A DNA stretch of 64,000 nt from an uncultured Clostridia bacterium (GCA_934621505.1 CAKTUU010000005.1:46256-110255), one strand, 5' to 3'; shown: positions 16,298 to 25,076, counted from the first letter of the stretch. Translations and numbers: made by a program. The notes: a model not told the origin generated them from the sequence alone.

Positions 16298-17168
16298 GTG
16301 TTACCACCACCATCATCACCACGGTTACCAGATAGGGGGCCATGGCGGTCAGGTTGCTGGGCACATACTTTTGCAGCCGCAGGCCCAGCGCGTCAATAAA
16401 GCCGAACAGCAGCGCCGCCAGAAAAACCCGGGGCGGGTTGCCCCGGCCAAAGATGACGCAGGCAAAGGCCACATACCCGCGGGAGGCGCTCATGTTCTCC
16501 GAAAACATGGTCAGGTAGCCCAGGGACAGGTGCGCCCCCGCCAGGCAGCTGAGCATGCCGCACAGCACGCTGGCCAGGCACTTCATTTTTTCCGGGCTTT
16601 TGCCGCAGGCGGTCAGGGCGTCCGGGTATTCGCCGCTGGCCCGCAAATGCAGCCCCATCGGGGTTTTGTAGATGAAGGCCCAGCATACCGGCACCAGCAG
16701 CCAGCTGATGTACACCAGCAGCGTATTGCCGCTGAGCAGCCGCCCCAGCACGGGTATCTGCGCTATTCCGGGAATGTGCAGGGTGGGCAGGGGCACAATC
16801 TGCGGACTCTGGAAGGAACCCTTCACATGAAAAATGGTGCGCAGCAAAAATACCGTCAGCCCGCCCGCGAAAATGTTCAGGGCAACGCCGATGATAAACT
16901 CGTCCGAATGAAAATGAATCACAAACACATAGTAGAACAGCCCCAGCAGCACGCCCAGCAGCAGGGACAGCGCCAGCCCCGCCACCCAGCTGTGGCAGAA
17001 ATAGCTGCCCAGCACCGCAAAAAACGCGCCGATGAGCATCATGCCGTCGATACCGATGTTGGTCATGTTCACATGCTGGGTCATCAGGCAGCCCATGGCC
17101 GCCAGCACCACCGGCGTGGCGGTGCGCAGGGTGTTTTGCAAAAGCAGCACGTTGAAAATTTCGCCCAT
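16260..17168 (-). CDS. ABC transporter permease, BmpA/NupQ (YufQ) type
   Basis: A 302-residue membrane protein with about eight hydrophobic helices and the BPD_transp_2 pattern (MTQHVNMTNIGIDGMMLIGAFFAV near the start, GNPPRVFLAALLFGFIDALG late). With its partner it forms the channel of a nucleoside (purine) importer that takes substrate from the BmpA-type lipoprotein. The stop of the upstream permease lies directly before the ATG at 17168. The final 12 residues (LRRTSRRKAGRA) are encoded by the second copy of the 105-nt repeat, so the natural C-terminus has probably been replaced. The core appears intact. Confidence 0.88.
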   Translation of the reverse strand: MGEIFNVLLLQNTLRTATPVVLAAMGCLMTQHVNMTNIGIDGMMLIGAFFAVLGSYFCHSWVAGLALSLLLGVLLGLFYYVFVIHFHSDEFIIGVALNIFAGGLTVFLLRTIFHVKGSFQSPQIVPLPTLHIPGIAQIPVLGRLLSGNTLLVYISWLLVPVCWAFIYKTPMGLHLRASGEYPDALTACGKSPEKMKCLASVLCGMLSCLAGAHLSLGYLTMFSENMSASRGYVAFACVIFGRGNPPRVFLAALLFGFIDALGLRLQKYVPSNLTAMAPYLVTVVMMVVVTLRRTSRRKAGRA

Positions 17169-18278
17169 TTAAGCCGCCTCCTTTTTGCGGGCCCGCCGCA
17201 GGGCCGCCCGGTTGCTGAGCCGCTGGCGAATGCCGCCCTCGGCCGCCATAAAGAAGATGATGACGGACTGCACAATCAGAATCAGCTCGCTGGATACGCC
17301 CACCGCCTCCATGCTTTTGCCGCCGATGCTCAATATGGCGAACAGAAAGCTCATCACGATGACGCCAAAGGGATTGTAGCGCATAATCATGGCCACCAGC
17401 ATGCCGTCATAGTAAAATTCGTTGGACACGGTGGTAATGAACCGCTTGTGCAGGCCGAATACCTCCAGCATGCCCACCAGCCCGCAAATGGCCCCGGAAA
17501 ACACCATGCTCCAAAGCATCAGTTTGCCGGTGGAGATGCCGCCGTACCGGGCAAAACGGTCGTTTTCACCGGTCAGCTTCATTTCAAAGCCTACGGTGGA
17601 CCGGCTCATCAGGTACCATACCAGCAGGGCCACCGCCGCCGCGTAAAAAACGCCGGTGGTCAGGTTGCTCAGTTTGATCAGGGAGGGAAAAGCCGCCGCC
17701 TTCAGAATGCTGTCGGTACCGCTGGCAATGCCCCGCTCCGTGGTTTTCAGCGGCCCGTTGGCCAGGTAGGAGCAAAAGTAAATGGCTGCCGAATTGAGCA
17801 TGATGGTGGTGATGACCTCGTCCACCTTCCATTTCACCTTCAGCACGCCGGGAATCCAGGCGTAAAAGCCGCCTGCCGCCAGCGCCGCCAGCAGGGACAG
17901 CACCACCACCAGCCAGGCGGGCAGGTTCTTCAGCTGCGCGCCCACTACCGCCGCGGCCATGGCCCCCAGGTACAGCTGCCCCTCGCCGCCCACGTTGAAT
18001 ACGCCCGCCTTGGCCGCCAGACTCATGGCCAGGCCCGTCAGGCACAGGGTAACCATCTTGGCCAGGGTGTTGCCCACGGCCCGGGGCTTGCCCAGCGCGC
18101 CGGTCAGCAGCGCGCCGTAGCATTCCAGCGGGTCATGGCCGCACAGGGCCATAATACCCGCGCCCACCAGCAGGGCCAGCACCACCGCCGCCACCAGCGA
18201 CAGCAGGTAATCCCGTGTCAGCTTTTGGGACGGCTTCAGCCGCAGCAGCGCCCGGATGGATTGCACAAAACCTTTCAC
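17169..18278 (-). CDS. ABC transporter permease, BmpA/NupP (YufP) type
   Basis: A 369-residue permease with an N-terminal helix after basic KPSQKLTRDY and about nine further helices. The family pattern includes AAKAGVFNVGGEGQLYLGAM and YGGISTGKLMLWSMVFSGAICGL. It overlaps the ATPase stop by 4 nt and abuts the partner permease without a gap, forming one translational unit. Function is import of nucleosides by analogy with NupNOPQ and BmpA systems; the individual substrate is not known. Confidence 0.9.
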   Translation of the reverse strand: MKGFVQSIRALLRLKPSQKLTRDYLLSLVAAVVLALLVGAGIMALCGHDPLECYGALLTGALGKPRAVGNTLAKMVTLCLTGLAMSLAAKAGVFNVGGEGQLYLGAMAAAVVGAQLKNLPAWLVVVLSLLAALAAGGFYAWIPGVLKVKWKVDEVITTIMLNSAAIYFCSYLANGPLKTTERGIASGTDSILKAAAFPSLIKLSNLTTGVFYAAAVALLVWYLMSRSTVGFEMKLTGENDRFARYGGISTGKLMLWSMVFSGAICGLVGMLEVFGLHKRFITTVSNEFYYDGMLVAMIMRYNPFGVIVMSFLFAILSIGGKSMEAVGVSSELILIVQSVIIFFMAAEGGIRQRLSNRAALRRARKKEAA

Positions 18279-19813
18279 TTGGCCGCCTCCTTTGCTTTGC
18301 CGCCGGTCATGTAATAGCCGATTTCCTCTTTGGTGATGCCGCCTGACGCAAAGTCCCCGGTGATGCGCCCCTCAAACAGGGTAACCAGCCGGTCGCTCAG
18401 ACGGAACAATTCGTCCAGATCGGCGCTGATCAGCAGTACGGCGCAGCCCTGGTTGCGCTTTTCAATGATGCGTTCATGAATAAATTCCGTTGCGCCAATA
18501 TCCACGCCCCGGGTGGGCTGACACACCAGCAGCACCGGCGTGCCAAAGGTAAATTCTCTAGCGATGACCACCTTTTGCATGTTGCCCCCGGACAGGTCGC
18601 CCGCCGGTTCGGATACGTCGGACAGGCGAATGTCAAACTGGCGCTGCATGTCCTGGGCGTGACGGCGCATTTGGCCCCGCCGCAGGTGCAGGCCAAAGAA
18701 GCGGCTGAACGCAGGCTTTCGCTGGCTGCCCAGCAGCAGGTTTTCCGCCACGCTGGCCCTGGCGTCCATGCCCATGCTCATGCGGTCCTCGGGAATGTAG
18801 CTCAGGCCCATTTCCCGCAGCTGGCGGGGCGTGCGGCCCAGCGCCTCCCCGCCGCACAGGGTAACGCTGCCGCCGGTGGCGGCCCGCATACCGGCGATGC
18901 ATTCGGCCAGCTCGGTCTGGCCGTTGCCCTCCACACCGCAAACGCCTACGATTTCCCCCGCGTGGACGGTCAGGTCAACGCCGTTCAGGGCGGGCAGGCA
19001 GCGGTCGCTGAGGGCCGTCAGGCCGCGAATGACCAGCTGCTCCTGCCCGGCGGGATGTTCCGTGCGCAGGTCGTCAAAAATCACATCCCGGCCCACCATC
19101 AGCGACGCGATTTCCCGCTCGCTGGTGGCGGCGGTGGGCAGCACCTTTTCCAGCCTGCCCGCCCGCATTACGCCTACCCGGTCGGAAATGCGCATGACCT
19201 CCGGCAGCTTGTGGGTAATCAAAATGACCGTCATGTCCCGCTCATCCACAATGCGCCGGATGACCTGAAACAGCTCCTCCGTTTCCTGAGGGGTCAGCAC
19301 GGCGGTGGGCTCGTCCAGAATCAGCACATCCGCGCCGGTGCGCAGAGCCTTTAGAATTTCCACCCGCTGCTGAAGGCCCACGCTTAAATCCTGCACCGCG
19401 TCGGTGGGTTCCACCTTTAAGCCGTATTCGGCGGATAACCGGCGCACGGCTTCGTTGGCGGCCTTTTCATCGTAAAACAGGCCGCGCTTCGGCTCGTGGC
19501 CCAGCAGCACGTTTTGGGCCACGGTAAAGCTGGGCACCAGCTTAAAGTGCTGATGCACCATGCTTACGCCCATCGCCATGGCCGCCTCCGGGCTGTGGCT
19601 GGCGGACGTTTTCTGATCCTTGATATAGATTTCACCGGAGGTGGGCCGCTGCAGGCCGTACAGCTGGTTCATCAGCGTGCTTTTCCCCGCGCCGTTTTCC
19701 CCCACCAGGGCGAATACCTCGCCCTGGTGAATGGACAGGGTTACATCGTCGTTGGCCAAAGTGCCGGGAAACTGCTTGCTCACATGGGAGAAGCGGACAA
19801 TCTCTTGCTGCAT
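18275..19813 (-). CDS. ABC transporter ATPase with two nucleotide-binding domains (NupO/YufO type)
   Basis: A 512-residue double ATPase that energises the nucleoside importer. The first domain has a full Walker A (GENGAGKS, residues 38-45) and signature LSVGLQQR. The second has the degenerate Walker A GVEGNGQTE common in this subfamily and the signature LSGGNMQK. The start at 19813 is chosen because AAGGAG lies six bases upstream of ATG and the protein then begins EIVRFSHVSKQFPG; a longer frame to 20005 runs back through a terminator and is rejected. It lies between the binding lipoprotein and two permeases. Confidence 0.92.
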   Translation of the reverse strand: MQQEIVRFSHVSKQFPGTLANDDVTLSIHQGEVFALVGENGAGKSTLMNQLYGLQRPTSGEIYIKDQKTSASHSPEAAMAMGVSMVHQHFKLVPSFTVAQNVLLGHEPKRGLFYDEKAANEAVRRLSAEYGLKVEPTDAVQDLSVGLQQRVEILKALRTGADVLILDEPTAVLTPQETEELFQVIRRIVDERDMTVILITHKLPEVMRISDRVGVMRAGRLEKVLPTAATSEREIASLMVGRDVIFDDLRTEHPAGQEQLVIRGLTALSDRCLPALNGVDLTVHAGEIVGVCGVEGNGQTELAECIAGMRAATGGSVTLCGGEALGRTPRQLREMGLSYIPEDRMSMGMDARASVAENLLLGSQRKPAFSRFFGLHLRRGQMRRHAQDMQRQFDIRLSDVSEPAGDLSGGNMQKVVIAREFTFGTPVLLVCQPTRGVDIGATEFIHERIIEKRNQGCAVLLISADLDELFRLSDRLVTLFEGRITGDFASGGITKEEIGYYMTGGKAKEAAK

Positions 19814-19840
19814 GGAGTACTCCTTATCACAGGGCCATAG

Positions 19841-19874
19841 AAAAAGGGCTGCACATCGGACGGATGTGCAGCCC
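19841..19874 (-). terminator. Terminator between the BMP lipoprotein and the ATPase
   Basis: A 12-bp perfect stem (19846-19857 with 19863-19874), followed by TTTTTC on the minus strand. It lies 28 nt before the ATPase ATG, so binding-protein expression is probably much higher than that of the membrane complex. A second GC-rich compound hairpin (20023-20057) overlaps the lipoprotein stop region. Confidence 0.8.
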
Positions 19875-20057
19875 CTGGCACGAGCCGCCGAAGCGGATAA
19901 ATTCCGTTGCAAAAATGATTTACACCGCTTACGCGGCAGCGCAGGGCGCTTTGCTTTTCCGTGTCCGGAAAAACAAAGCGTTCTGCACCCTTCAATACAA
20001 CCCAAGCCCCCGCGAAGCGGTTTAGCAGGGGCCTTGCCCCCAGGGGCACTGCCCCTG

Positions 20058-21053
20058 CTACCTGGTGGATTCTACCACAATTTCGCCGCTGACGATCTTT
20101 TCCGCCAGAGCTTCCACCTCGGCCTTCAGCTCGTCGGATACCTGCTGGGTCATGGTTTCGTCGCCGTAGCCCAGCTTGACATAGCCGCTGGCCATGTCGG
20201 CCTCCCAGATGGCGCCGCCCTCAAACACGCCGTCCTCCAGCAGGTTGGCCACGGCCTCGTATACGCTGCCGCCCGCGTCCTTGATCATGGAGCAGATGAT
20301 GGTGTCGGGGTCAATGTACTTCTGGTCGCTGTCCACGCCGATGGCATACTTGCCCTGCTCCTTGGCGGCCTCAAACACGCCCAGACCGGTCTTTCCGGCC
20401 ACATGGTACACCACGTCCGCACCCTTGCCAAACAGGCTTAGGGCCGCTTCCTTGCCCTTGTCGGGGGAATCATAGTCGCCGTCGGTGTATACGGTGTCCA
20501 GCACCTTTCCGTCCGGGTTGGCGTACAGAGCGCCCTGGCGGTAGCCCACCACAAAGTTGTTGATGGTTTCGCTGTCCTCGGCGGCCACCACGCCCACACA
20601 GGCGTTGGGCGCTACCTTCATGGCCACATAGCCCGCCAGGAAGCTGCCCTGGTTGTCCGCATAAACGATGGACAGCAGGTTGTCGCCCACCCCGTCCAGA
20701 CCGTTGTCCACAAAGATGAACCTGGTTTCGGGCATTTCGGGCACAATCTCGGTCAGCGCGTCCCAGAACTGCCAGCCCGCGGCAACCACCACATCGCTGC
20801 TTTCGGCGGCTTCCACCAGAGCTACCTGATACATGCTGCCGTCGCTTTTGCATTCCACAGTGGAGGTTTCCACGCCGTAATCGGTGGCCAGACGGCCGAT
20901 TCCATCGGCGATGCCGTCATAGAAGCCCAGGTCGCCCAGGGTTTCGGCCACGCACAGGGATACCTTCAAAGGCGCGCCCTCCTCGGCGGCGGCGCAGGAG
21001 GTCAGGGTGGCCAGCAGGGTCAGACTCAGCAGAAGGGCCAGGATTTTTTTCAT
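20058..21053 (-). CDS. BMP-family nucleoside-binding lipoprotein
   Basis: A 331-residue substrate-binding protein of the BmpA/Med/TmpC family. The signal peptide ends with LLATLTSC, an acceptable lipobox with Cys20, so this one is probably membrane-anchored. The mature part has DLGFYDGIADGIGRL, the loop VAAGWQFWDALTEI and GADVVYHVAGKTGLGVFEAAKEQGKYAIGVDSDQ, all typical of the family. The ATG at 21053 is preceded by AAGGAAGG; an extension to 21095 is less likely. It is the first gene of the transporter unit, with a TTGCGC/TATAAT promoter at 21101-21129. Confidence 0.92.
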   Translation of the reverse strand: MKKILALLLSLTLLATLTSCAAAEEGAPLKVSLCVAETLGDLGFYDGIADGIGRLATDYGVETSTVECKSDGSMYQVALVEAAESSDVVVAAGWQFWDALTEIVPEMPETRFIFVDNGLDGVGDNLLSIVYADNQGSFLAGYVAMKVAPNACVGVVAAEDSETINNFVVGYRQGALYANPDGKVLDTVYTDGDYDSPDKGKEAALSLFGKGADVVYHVAGKTGLGVFEAAKEQGKYAIGVDSDQKYIDPDTIICSMIKDAGGSVYEAVANLLEDGVFEGGAIWEADMASGYVKLGYGDETMTQQVSDELKAEVEALAEKIVSGEIVVESTR

Positions 21054-21100
21054 GGTGATGTTCCTTCCTTTCAGTTGTTCACGGGTAAAGGTCATGCTTC

Positions 21101-21129
21101 ATTATACTATGATGCCCGGTTTGGCGCAA
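21101..21129 (-). promoter_or_regulatory. Promoter of the nucleoside transporter operon
   Basis: On the minus strand TTGCGC (21124-21129), a 17-base spacer and a consensus TATAAT (21101-21106) lie about 50 nt before the lipoprotein ATG. The same -35 hexamer recurs at 21500 and 21509. Confidence 0.7.
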
Positions 21130-21133
21130 GGCT

Positions 21134-21442
21134 TTATACGTCCCAGGCAGGGTTGCGGCGCTGTTTTTTCTTTTCGTCCTCCGGGGCGATATAGCTGATT
21201 TCCATGCTGTCAAACCATACCGGCTCCATAAAATGCTCGGGCAAAAAGCGGGTCATGGCGTAGTCCCGCCAGTCCGCCCGGTGCCGGTCCAGCCAGATGG
21301 GCTGGCTTAAATCCAGCTGCGGCAGCAGATGCATCAGCGCTTCCTCAGCCCCGTCCCGGGTGCAGGGCGCCACCGCGTCCCTTTCCACCCGGTGCTTTTT
21401 CATCAGGCGCACCCACAGGCGGCCCTGTTCCTTTTGCGGCAT
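21134..21442 (-). CDS. Conserved hypothetical protein of about 102 residues
   Basis: A soluble basic protein without signal peptide. The middle part, LDLSQPIWLDRHRADWRDY followed by MTRFLPEHFMEPVWFDSMEISYI, has the look of a conserved clostridial family I have seen but cannot name, in which a hydrophobic beta strand follows the FLP segment. The start at 21442 is chosen over 21505 because the upstream extension passes through the divergent promoter region; only a weak GCGAGG lies before it. It has its own promoter (21477-21505), divergent from rimO. The function is not known. Confidence 0.65.
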   Translation of the reverse strand: MPQKEQGRLWVRLMKKHRVERDAVAPCTRDGAEEALMHLLPQLDLSQPIWLDRHRADWRDYAMTRFLPEHFMEPVWFDSMEISYIAPEDEKKKQRRNPAWDV

Positions 21443-21476
21443 TGCGCGTACCTCGCTTTCAGGGTAAGTACCTGCC

Positions 21477-21505
21477 ATTATACACATTCCGGCCCGTTGG
21501 CGCAA
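21477..21505 (-). promoter_or_regulatory. Promoter of the 102-residue hypothetical gene
   Basis: On the minus strand TTGCGC (21500-21505), 17 bases and TATAAT (21477-21482). The -35 element is back to back with that of the rimO promoter, three bases away. Confidence 0.7.
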
Positions 21506-21508
21506 CGC

Positions 21509-21537
21509 TTGCGCGCAGGCCCCGTCAATGCTATAAT
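21509..21537 (+). promoter_or_regulatory. Promoter of the rimO operon
   Basis: TTGCGC (21509-21514), 17 bases and TATAAT (21532-21537) lie 60 nt upstream of the TTG start of rimO. It forms an inverted repeat with the divergent promoter. Confidence 0.7.
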
Positions 21538-21597
21538 TGAGGATGGAAGGTTGTTTTATTTTTGATTGCGCCTGCGGGCGCTTTGGAGGACGATAGC

Positions 21598-22908
21598 TTG
21601 AAGGTTGGCGTAGTTTCCCTGGGATGCAGCAAAAACCGTGTGGATACGGAAATGATGCTGGATATTTTGCAAAAAGCAGGCTATGAAATCACCACGGACG
21701 AAAGCGACGCGGATATTCTGATTGTGAACACCTGCGGGTTTATCGACCCGGCCAAGCAGGAGAGCATCGACACCCTGCTGAGCATGGCCCAGTATAAGCA
21801 GGAAGGCCACCTGAAGCTGCTGGTGGCCACCGGCTGTCTGGTGCAGCGCTACGAGAAAGAGCTAAAGGAAGAAATGCCGGAAATCGACCTGTTTATGGGC
21901 GTAAGCGAATATGACAAGCTGCCCGAGGCCATCGAGCAGGCCCTGGGCGGCCAGCGCCCCAGCTACTGCCACCGGTCCAACACGGTGCTGGAGGGCGGCC
22001 GGGTGCTGACCACCGCGCCCTACAGCGCCTATGTGCGTATTGCCGACGGCTGCGACAACCGCTGCGCCTACTGCGCCATTCCCCTGATTCGGGGCGGCTT
22101 CCGCTCCCGCAGCATTGAAAGCGTGCTGGCGGAAATTCGGGACCTGGCCGGCCGGGGCGTAAAGGAAATAACGCTGGTGGCTCAGGATACCAGCCGCTTT
22201 GGCGTGGATACCCACGGCAAGTCCCTGCTGCCGGAACTGATGGTGCGGGCGGCCAATATTCCCGGGGTGGAATGGCTGCGGGTGCTGTACTGCTACCCGG
22301 ACGAGGTGGAGGACGAATTGCTGGAGGCCATGGCGTCCAAGCCCAATATCTGCAAATATCTGGATTTGCCCCTGCAGCACGCCGACCCGGAGCTGCTGAA
22401 GGCCATGAACCGCCGCGGAACGGTGGAGCATACCCGCCAGTTTTTGAAAAAGGCGCGGGACATGGGCTTTACCCTGCGCACCACGTTTATTGTGGGCTTC
22501 CCCGGCGAAACGGAGCAGCAGTTTCAGGCCCTGATGGACTTTACCCGGGAAATCGAGTTTGACCGCATGGGCGCGTTCGTCTATTCCATAGAGGAAAACA
22601 CCCCCGCCGCCTCCATGCCCAACCAGATTGACGAGGAGGTCAAGCAGGAGCGGCTGGACCGGCTGATGACTCTTCAGCAGGAAATTTCCCTGCGGCATAA
22701 CAAGGCGCGGGTCGGCACGATGGAAAAGGTGCTGGTGGAGGCCGTGGCGGACGATGGCAGCGGCACGGGCCGCTCCAGCCGGGAAGCCCCGGAGGAAACC
22801 GACGGCGTGATTCGCCTGACCGGCCTTAGCGAAAAGGACATCGGCGAGTTTGTGCAGGCCCGGATTACCGGCGCGGAAGTATATGATCTGATAGGAGAAA
22901 AGCTATGA
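21598..22908 (+). CDS. rimO: Ribosomal protein S12 methylthiotransferase
   Basis: RimO is a radical-SAM enzyme that adds a methylthio group to a conserved Asp of ribosomal protein S12. I place the start at the TTG at 21598: a TTTGGAGG lies eight bases upstream and the protein then begins KVGVVSLGCSKNRVDTE, exactly like the family. The ATG at 21562 lies upstream of that ribosome site and would add a stray leader. The 436-residue product has the N-terminal cluster cysteines C10, C46 and C80, the radical-SAM motif C142-C146-C149 (CDNRCAYC) and a C-terminal TRAM domain. The stop overlaps the next gene by 4 nt. Confidence 0.95.
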   Translation: MKVGVVSLGCSKNRVDTEMMLDILQKAGYEITTDESDADILIVNTCGFIDPAKQESIDTLLSMAQYKQEGHLKLLVATGCLVQRYEKELKEEMPEIDLFMGVSEYDKLPEAIEQALGGQRPSYCHRSNTVLEGGRVLTTAPYSAYVRIADGCDNRCAYCAIPLIRGGFRSRSIESVLAEIRDLAGRGVKEITLVAQDTSRFGVDTHGKSLLPELMVRAANIPGVEWLRVLYCYPDEVEDELLEAMASKPNICKYLDLPLQHADPELLKAMNRRGTVEHTRQFLKKARDMGFTLRTTFIVGFPGETEQQFQALMDFTREIEFDRMGAFVYSIEENTPAASMPNQIDEEVKQERLDRLMTLQQEISLRHNKARVGTMEKVLVEAVADDGSGTGRSSREAPEETDGVIRLTGLSEKDIGEFVQARITGAEVYDLIGEKL

Positions 22909-23927
22909 ACTGGCCCAATCGACTGTCGCTGATCCGCATTGCTCTGGTACCCTTCATCATTCTGATGATGTACGTCAATCTGCCCGCGTCCTACATCATC
23001 GCGCTGGCGCTGTTCGCTCTGGCCAGCTTTACGGACTTTCTGGATGGGCAGATTGCCCGCCGCAGGCACCTGGTGACCAATTTTGGCAAGTTTATCGATC
23101 CGGTGGCGGACAAGCTGCTGGTGCTGTCCACCATGATCGGCCTGTGCGGCCAGGGATGGATTCCCGCCTGGGCCTGCGTTGTGGTGCTGTTTCGGGAACT
23201 GGCGGTGGACGGCCTGCGTCTGGTGGCTGTGCAGCAGGGCAAGGTGATTGCCGCGGGCAAGCTGGGCAAAATCAAGACCTGCACCCAAATGCTGACGGTG
23301 ATTCTGCACCTGATGGCCGCCAGCGGATTTGCCATGGCCCTGTGGCCGGAGGTGACCCTGTACCTGGCGGTAGCCATGACGCTGCTGAGCGGCGTGGATT
23401 ACTTTGTTAAAAACCGCGGCGTATTTAGCGATACCCAAAGCCCCGCCGCCGAACTGGAGCAGGTAAGCCGCCGGGTGGTGGAAGCCTTTACCCGGGAAGG
23501 GATGACCCTGGGTACGGCGGAAAGCCTGACCGGCGGCATGATCGCCGCCTCCGTGGCGGGGGTCAGCGGCGCCAGCGCCGTGCTGATGGGCGGCGTGGTC
23601 AGCTACGACCCCAAGGTGAAGCACGACAGCCTGGGGGTGGAGCAAGCCGTGATCGACACCGTGGGGGTGGTCAGCGAACCCTGCGCCCGCCAGATGGCCG
23701 AGGGGGCCCGCAAGGCCCTTCATGTGGATGTGGCCGTCAGCGCCACAGGCATTGCCGGGCCTACCGGCGGCACCAGCGAAACCCCGGTGGGCACCGTGTT
23801 CATCGGCGTGGCCACCGCGAACCAGACCAAAGTAGAAGAATGCCACTTTACCGGCGACCGGCAGAGCGTGCGGCAGCAAAGCGCCGCCCACGCCCTGAAA
23901 ATGGCCCTGGACATGGCAAAGCGATAA
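22905..23927 (+). CDS. pgsA: Fusion of phosphatidylglycerophosphate synthase and CinA C-terminal domain
   Basis: A 340-residue protein. Residues 1 to about 175 are CDP-diacylglycerol-glycerol-3-phosphate phosphatidyltransferase, a membrane enzyme of phosphatidylglycerol synthesis. The CDP-alcohol motif is complete: D44, D47-G48, A51-R52, G61, D65 and D69. Residues about 185-338 are a CinA C-terminal (PncC-like, nicotinamide-mononucleotide deamidase) domain with GTAESLTGGMIAA, GGVVSYDPKVKHD and SATGIAGPTGGT. In Bacillus, pgsA and full-length cinA are separate neighbours before recA; here the CinA N-terminal domain is missing and the rest is fused in frame. The ATG overlaps the rimO stop. I see no stop or ribosome site between the domains. 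Confidence 0.9.
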   Translation: MNWPNRLSLIRIALVPFIILMMYVNLPASYIIALALFALASFTDFLDGQIARRRHLVTNFGKFIDPVADKLLVLSTMIGLCGQGWIPAWACVVVLFRELAVDGLRLVAVQQGKVIAAGKLGKIKTCTQMLTVILHLMAASGFAMALWPEVTLYLAVAMTLLSGVDYFVKNRGVFSDTQSPAAELEQVSRRVVEAFTREGMTLGTAESLTGGMIAASVAGVSGASAVLMGGVVSYDPKVKHDSLGVEQAVIDTVGVVSEPCARQMAEGARKALHVDVAVSATGIAGPTGGTSETPVGTVFIGVATANQTKVEECHFTGDRQSVRQQSAAHALKMALDMAKR

Positions 23928-23948
23928 ACGCAAGGGAGGGCACGGCAC

Positions 23949-25076
23949 ATGGCCAAAAAGGAAACGGCGAAAAAAGAGGTTGTAAAGGCGGACGCCGTCC
24001 GTGAGGAAAAAATGAAGGCGCTGGAAAACGCGCTGGCCCAGCTGAACAAAACCTATGGCAAGGGCAGCGTGATGAAATTCTCGGACGCGGTGGCGGATAA
24101 GGATTTGCAGGTGATTTCCACCGGCTGTCTGGATCTGGATCTGGCGCTGGGGGTGGGCGGTCTGCCCCGGGGACGTATTGTGGAAATTTACGGGCCTGAA
24201 AGCAGCGGTAAAACCACCGTGGCCCTGCACTGCGTGGCCGAGGCCCAAAAGGCGGGCGGCGTGGCCGCGTTCATCGACGCGGAGCACGCGCTGGACCCGG
24301 TATACGCCAAAAAACTGGGCGTGAACATTGACGATTTATACATTTCCCAGCCGGACACCGGCGAACAGGCGCTGGAAATCTGCGAGGCTCTGGTGCGCAG
24401 CGGCGCTGTGGACATTGTGGTCATCGACTCCGTGGCCGCCCTGGTGCCCAAGGCGGAAATTGAGGGCGAAATGGGCGACAGCTTTGTGGGCCTGCAGGCC
24501 CGCCTGATGAGCCAGGCCCTGCGCAAGCTGACCGGCGTTATTTCCAAAACCAACGCAGTAGCCATCTTCATCAACCAGCTGCGTGAAAAGGTGGGCGTGA
24601 TGTACGGCAACCCGGAAACCACCACCGGCGGCCGGGCGCTGAAGTTTTACGCCTCCATCCGTCTGGACGTGCGCCGCGGCGAGCAGCTGAAAAACGGGTC
24701 CGAGCCCATTGGCAACCGCACCAAGATCAAGGTGGTCAAAAACAAGGTGGCGCCCCCCTTCAAGACCGTGGAGGTGGATATCATCTACGGCGAGGGCATT
24801 TCCAAGTGGGGCAGCCTGCTGGATATGGCTGTGGAACGGGACATCATCCACAAGAGCGGCGCCTGGTTCTCCTATGAGGACCAGCGCATCGGCCAGGGCC
24901 GTGAAAACGCCCGCCAGTACCTGCGGGATCATCCCGATCTGGCCGACAAGATTGAAGCCATGGTGCGGGCCGAAGCCGCCGCGGCGCAGGCCCCCGGCGA
25001 ACCCGTCAGCGTGGACGACCCCGCCGACGAGCCCATGGACGATCCCGATCTGGCCCTGCTGGACGAGGAAGAATAA
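23949..25076 (+). CDS. recA: Recombinase RecA
   Basis: RecA forms filaments on single-stranded DNA, catalyses strand exchange and triggers LexA cleavage. The 375-residue protein shows the Walker A GPESSGKTT (residues 82-90), Walker B in IVVIDSVAALVP, the loop after GEMGDSFVGLQARLMSQALRKL, and NQLREKVGVMYGNPETTTGGRALKFY. The N-terminus is a lysine-rich extension (AKKETAKKEVVK) and the C-terminal tail is acidic, ending LALLDEEE, as usual. It follows the pgsA-cinA fusion by 21 nt and ends at a good terminator. No SOS box is visible immediately upstream. Confidence 0.98.
   Translation: MAKKETAKKEVVKADAVREEKMKALENALAQLNKTYGKGSVMKFSDAVADKDLQVISTGCLDLDLALGVGGLPRGRIVEIYGPESSGKTTVALHCVAEAQKAGGVAAFIDAEHALDPVYAKKLGVNIDDLYISQPDTGEQALEICEALVRSGAVDIVVIDSVAALVPKAEIEGEMGDSFVGLQARLMSQALRKLTGVISKTNAVAIFINQLREKVGVMYGNPETTTGGRALKFYASIRLDVRRGEQLKNGSEPIGNRTKIKVVKNKVAPPFKTVEVDIIYGEGISKWGSLLDMAVERDIIHKSGAWFSYEDQRIGQGRENARQYLRDHPDLADKIEAMVRAEAAAAQAPGEPVSVDDPADEPMDDPDLALLDEEE

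Noticed and set aside
16371..18314. A 647-codon open frame on the plus strand
   Set aside because: Antisense to two ABC permease genes; very high Q/H/A content and no ribosome site.
21054..21100. Possible purine riboswitch before the nucleoside importer
   Set aside because: The leader is only about 45 nt long and lacks an aptamer-like fold.
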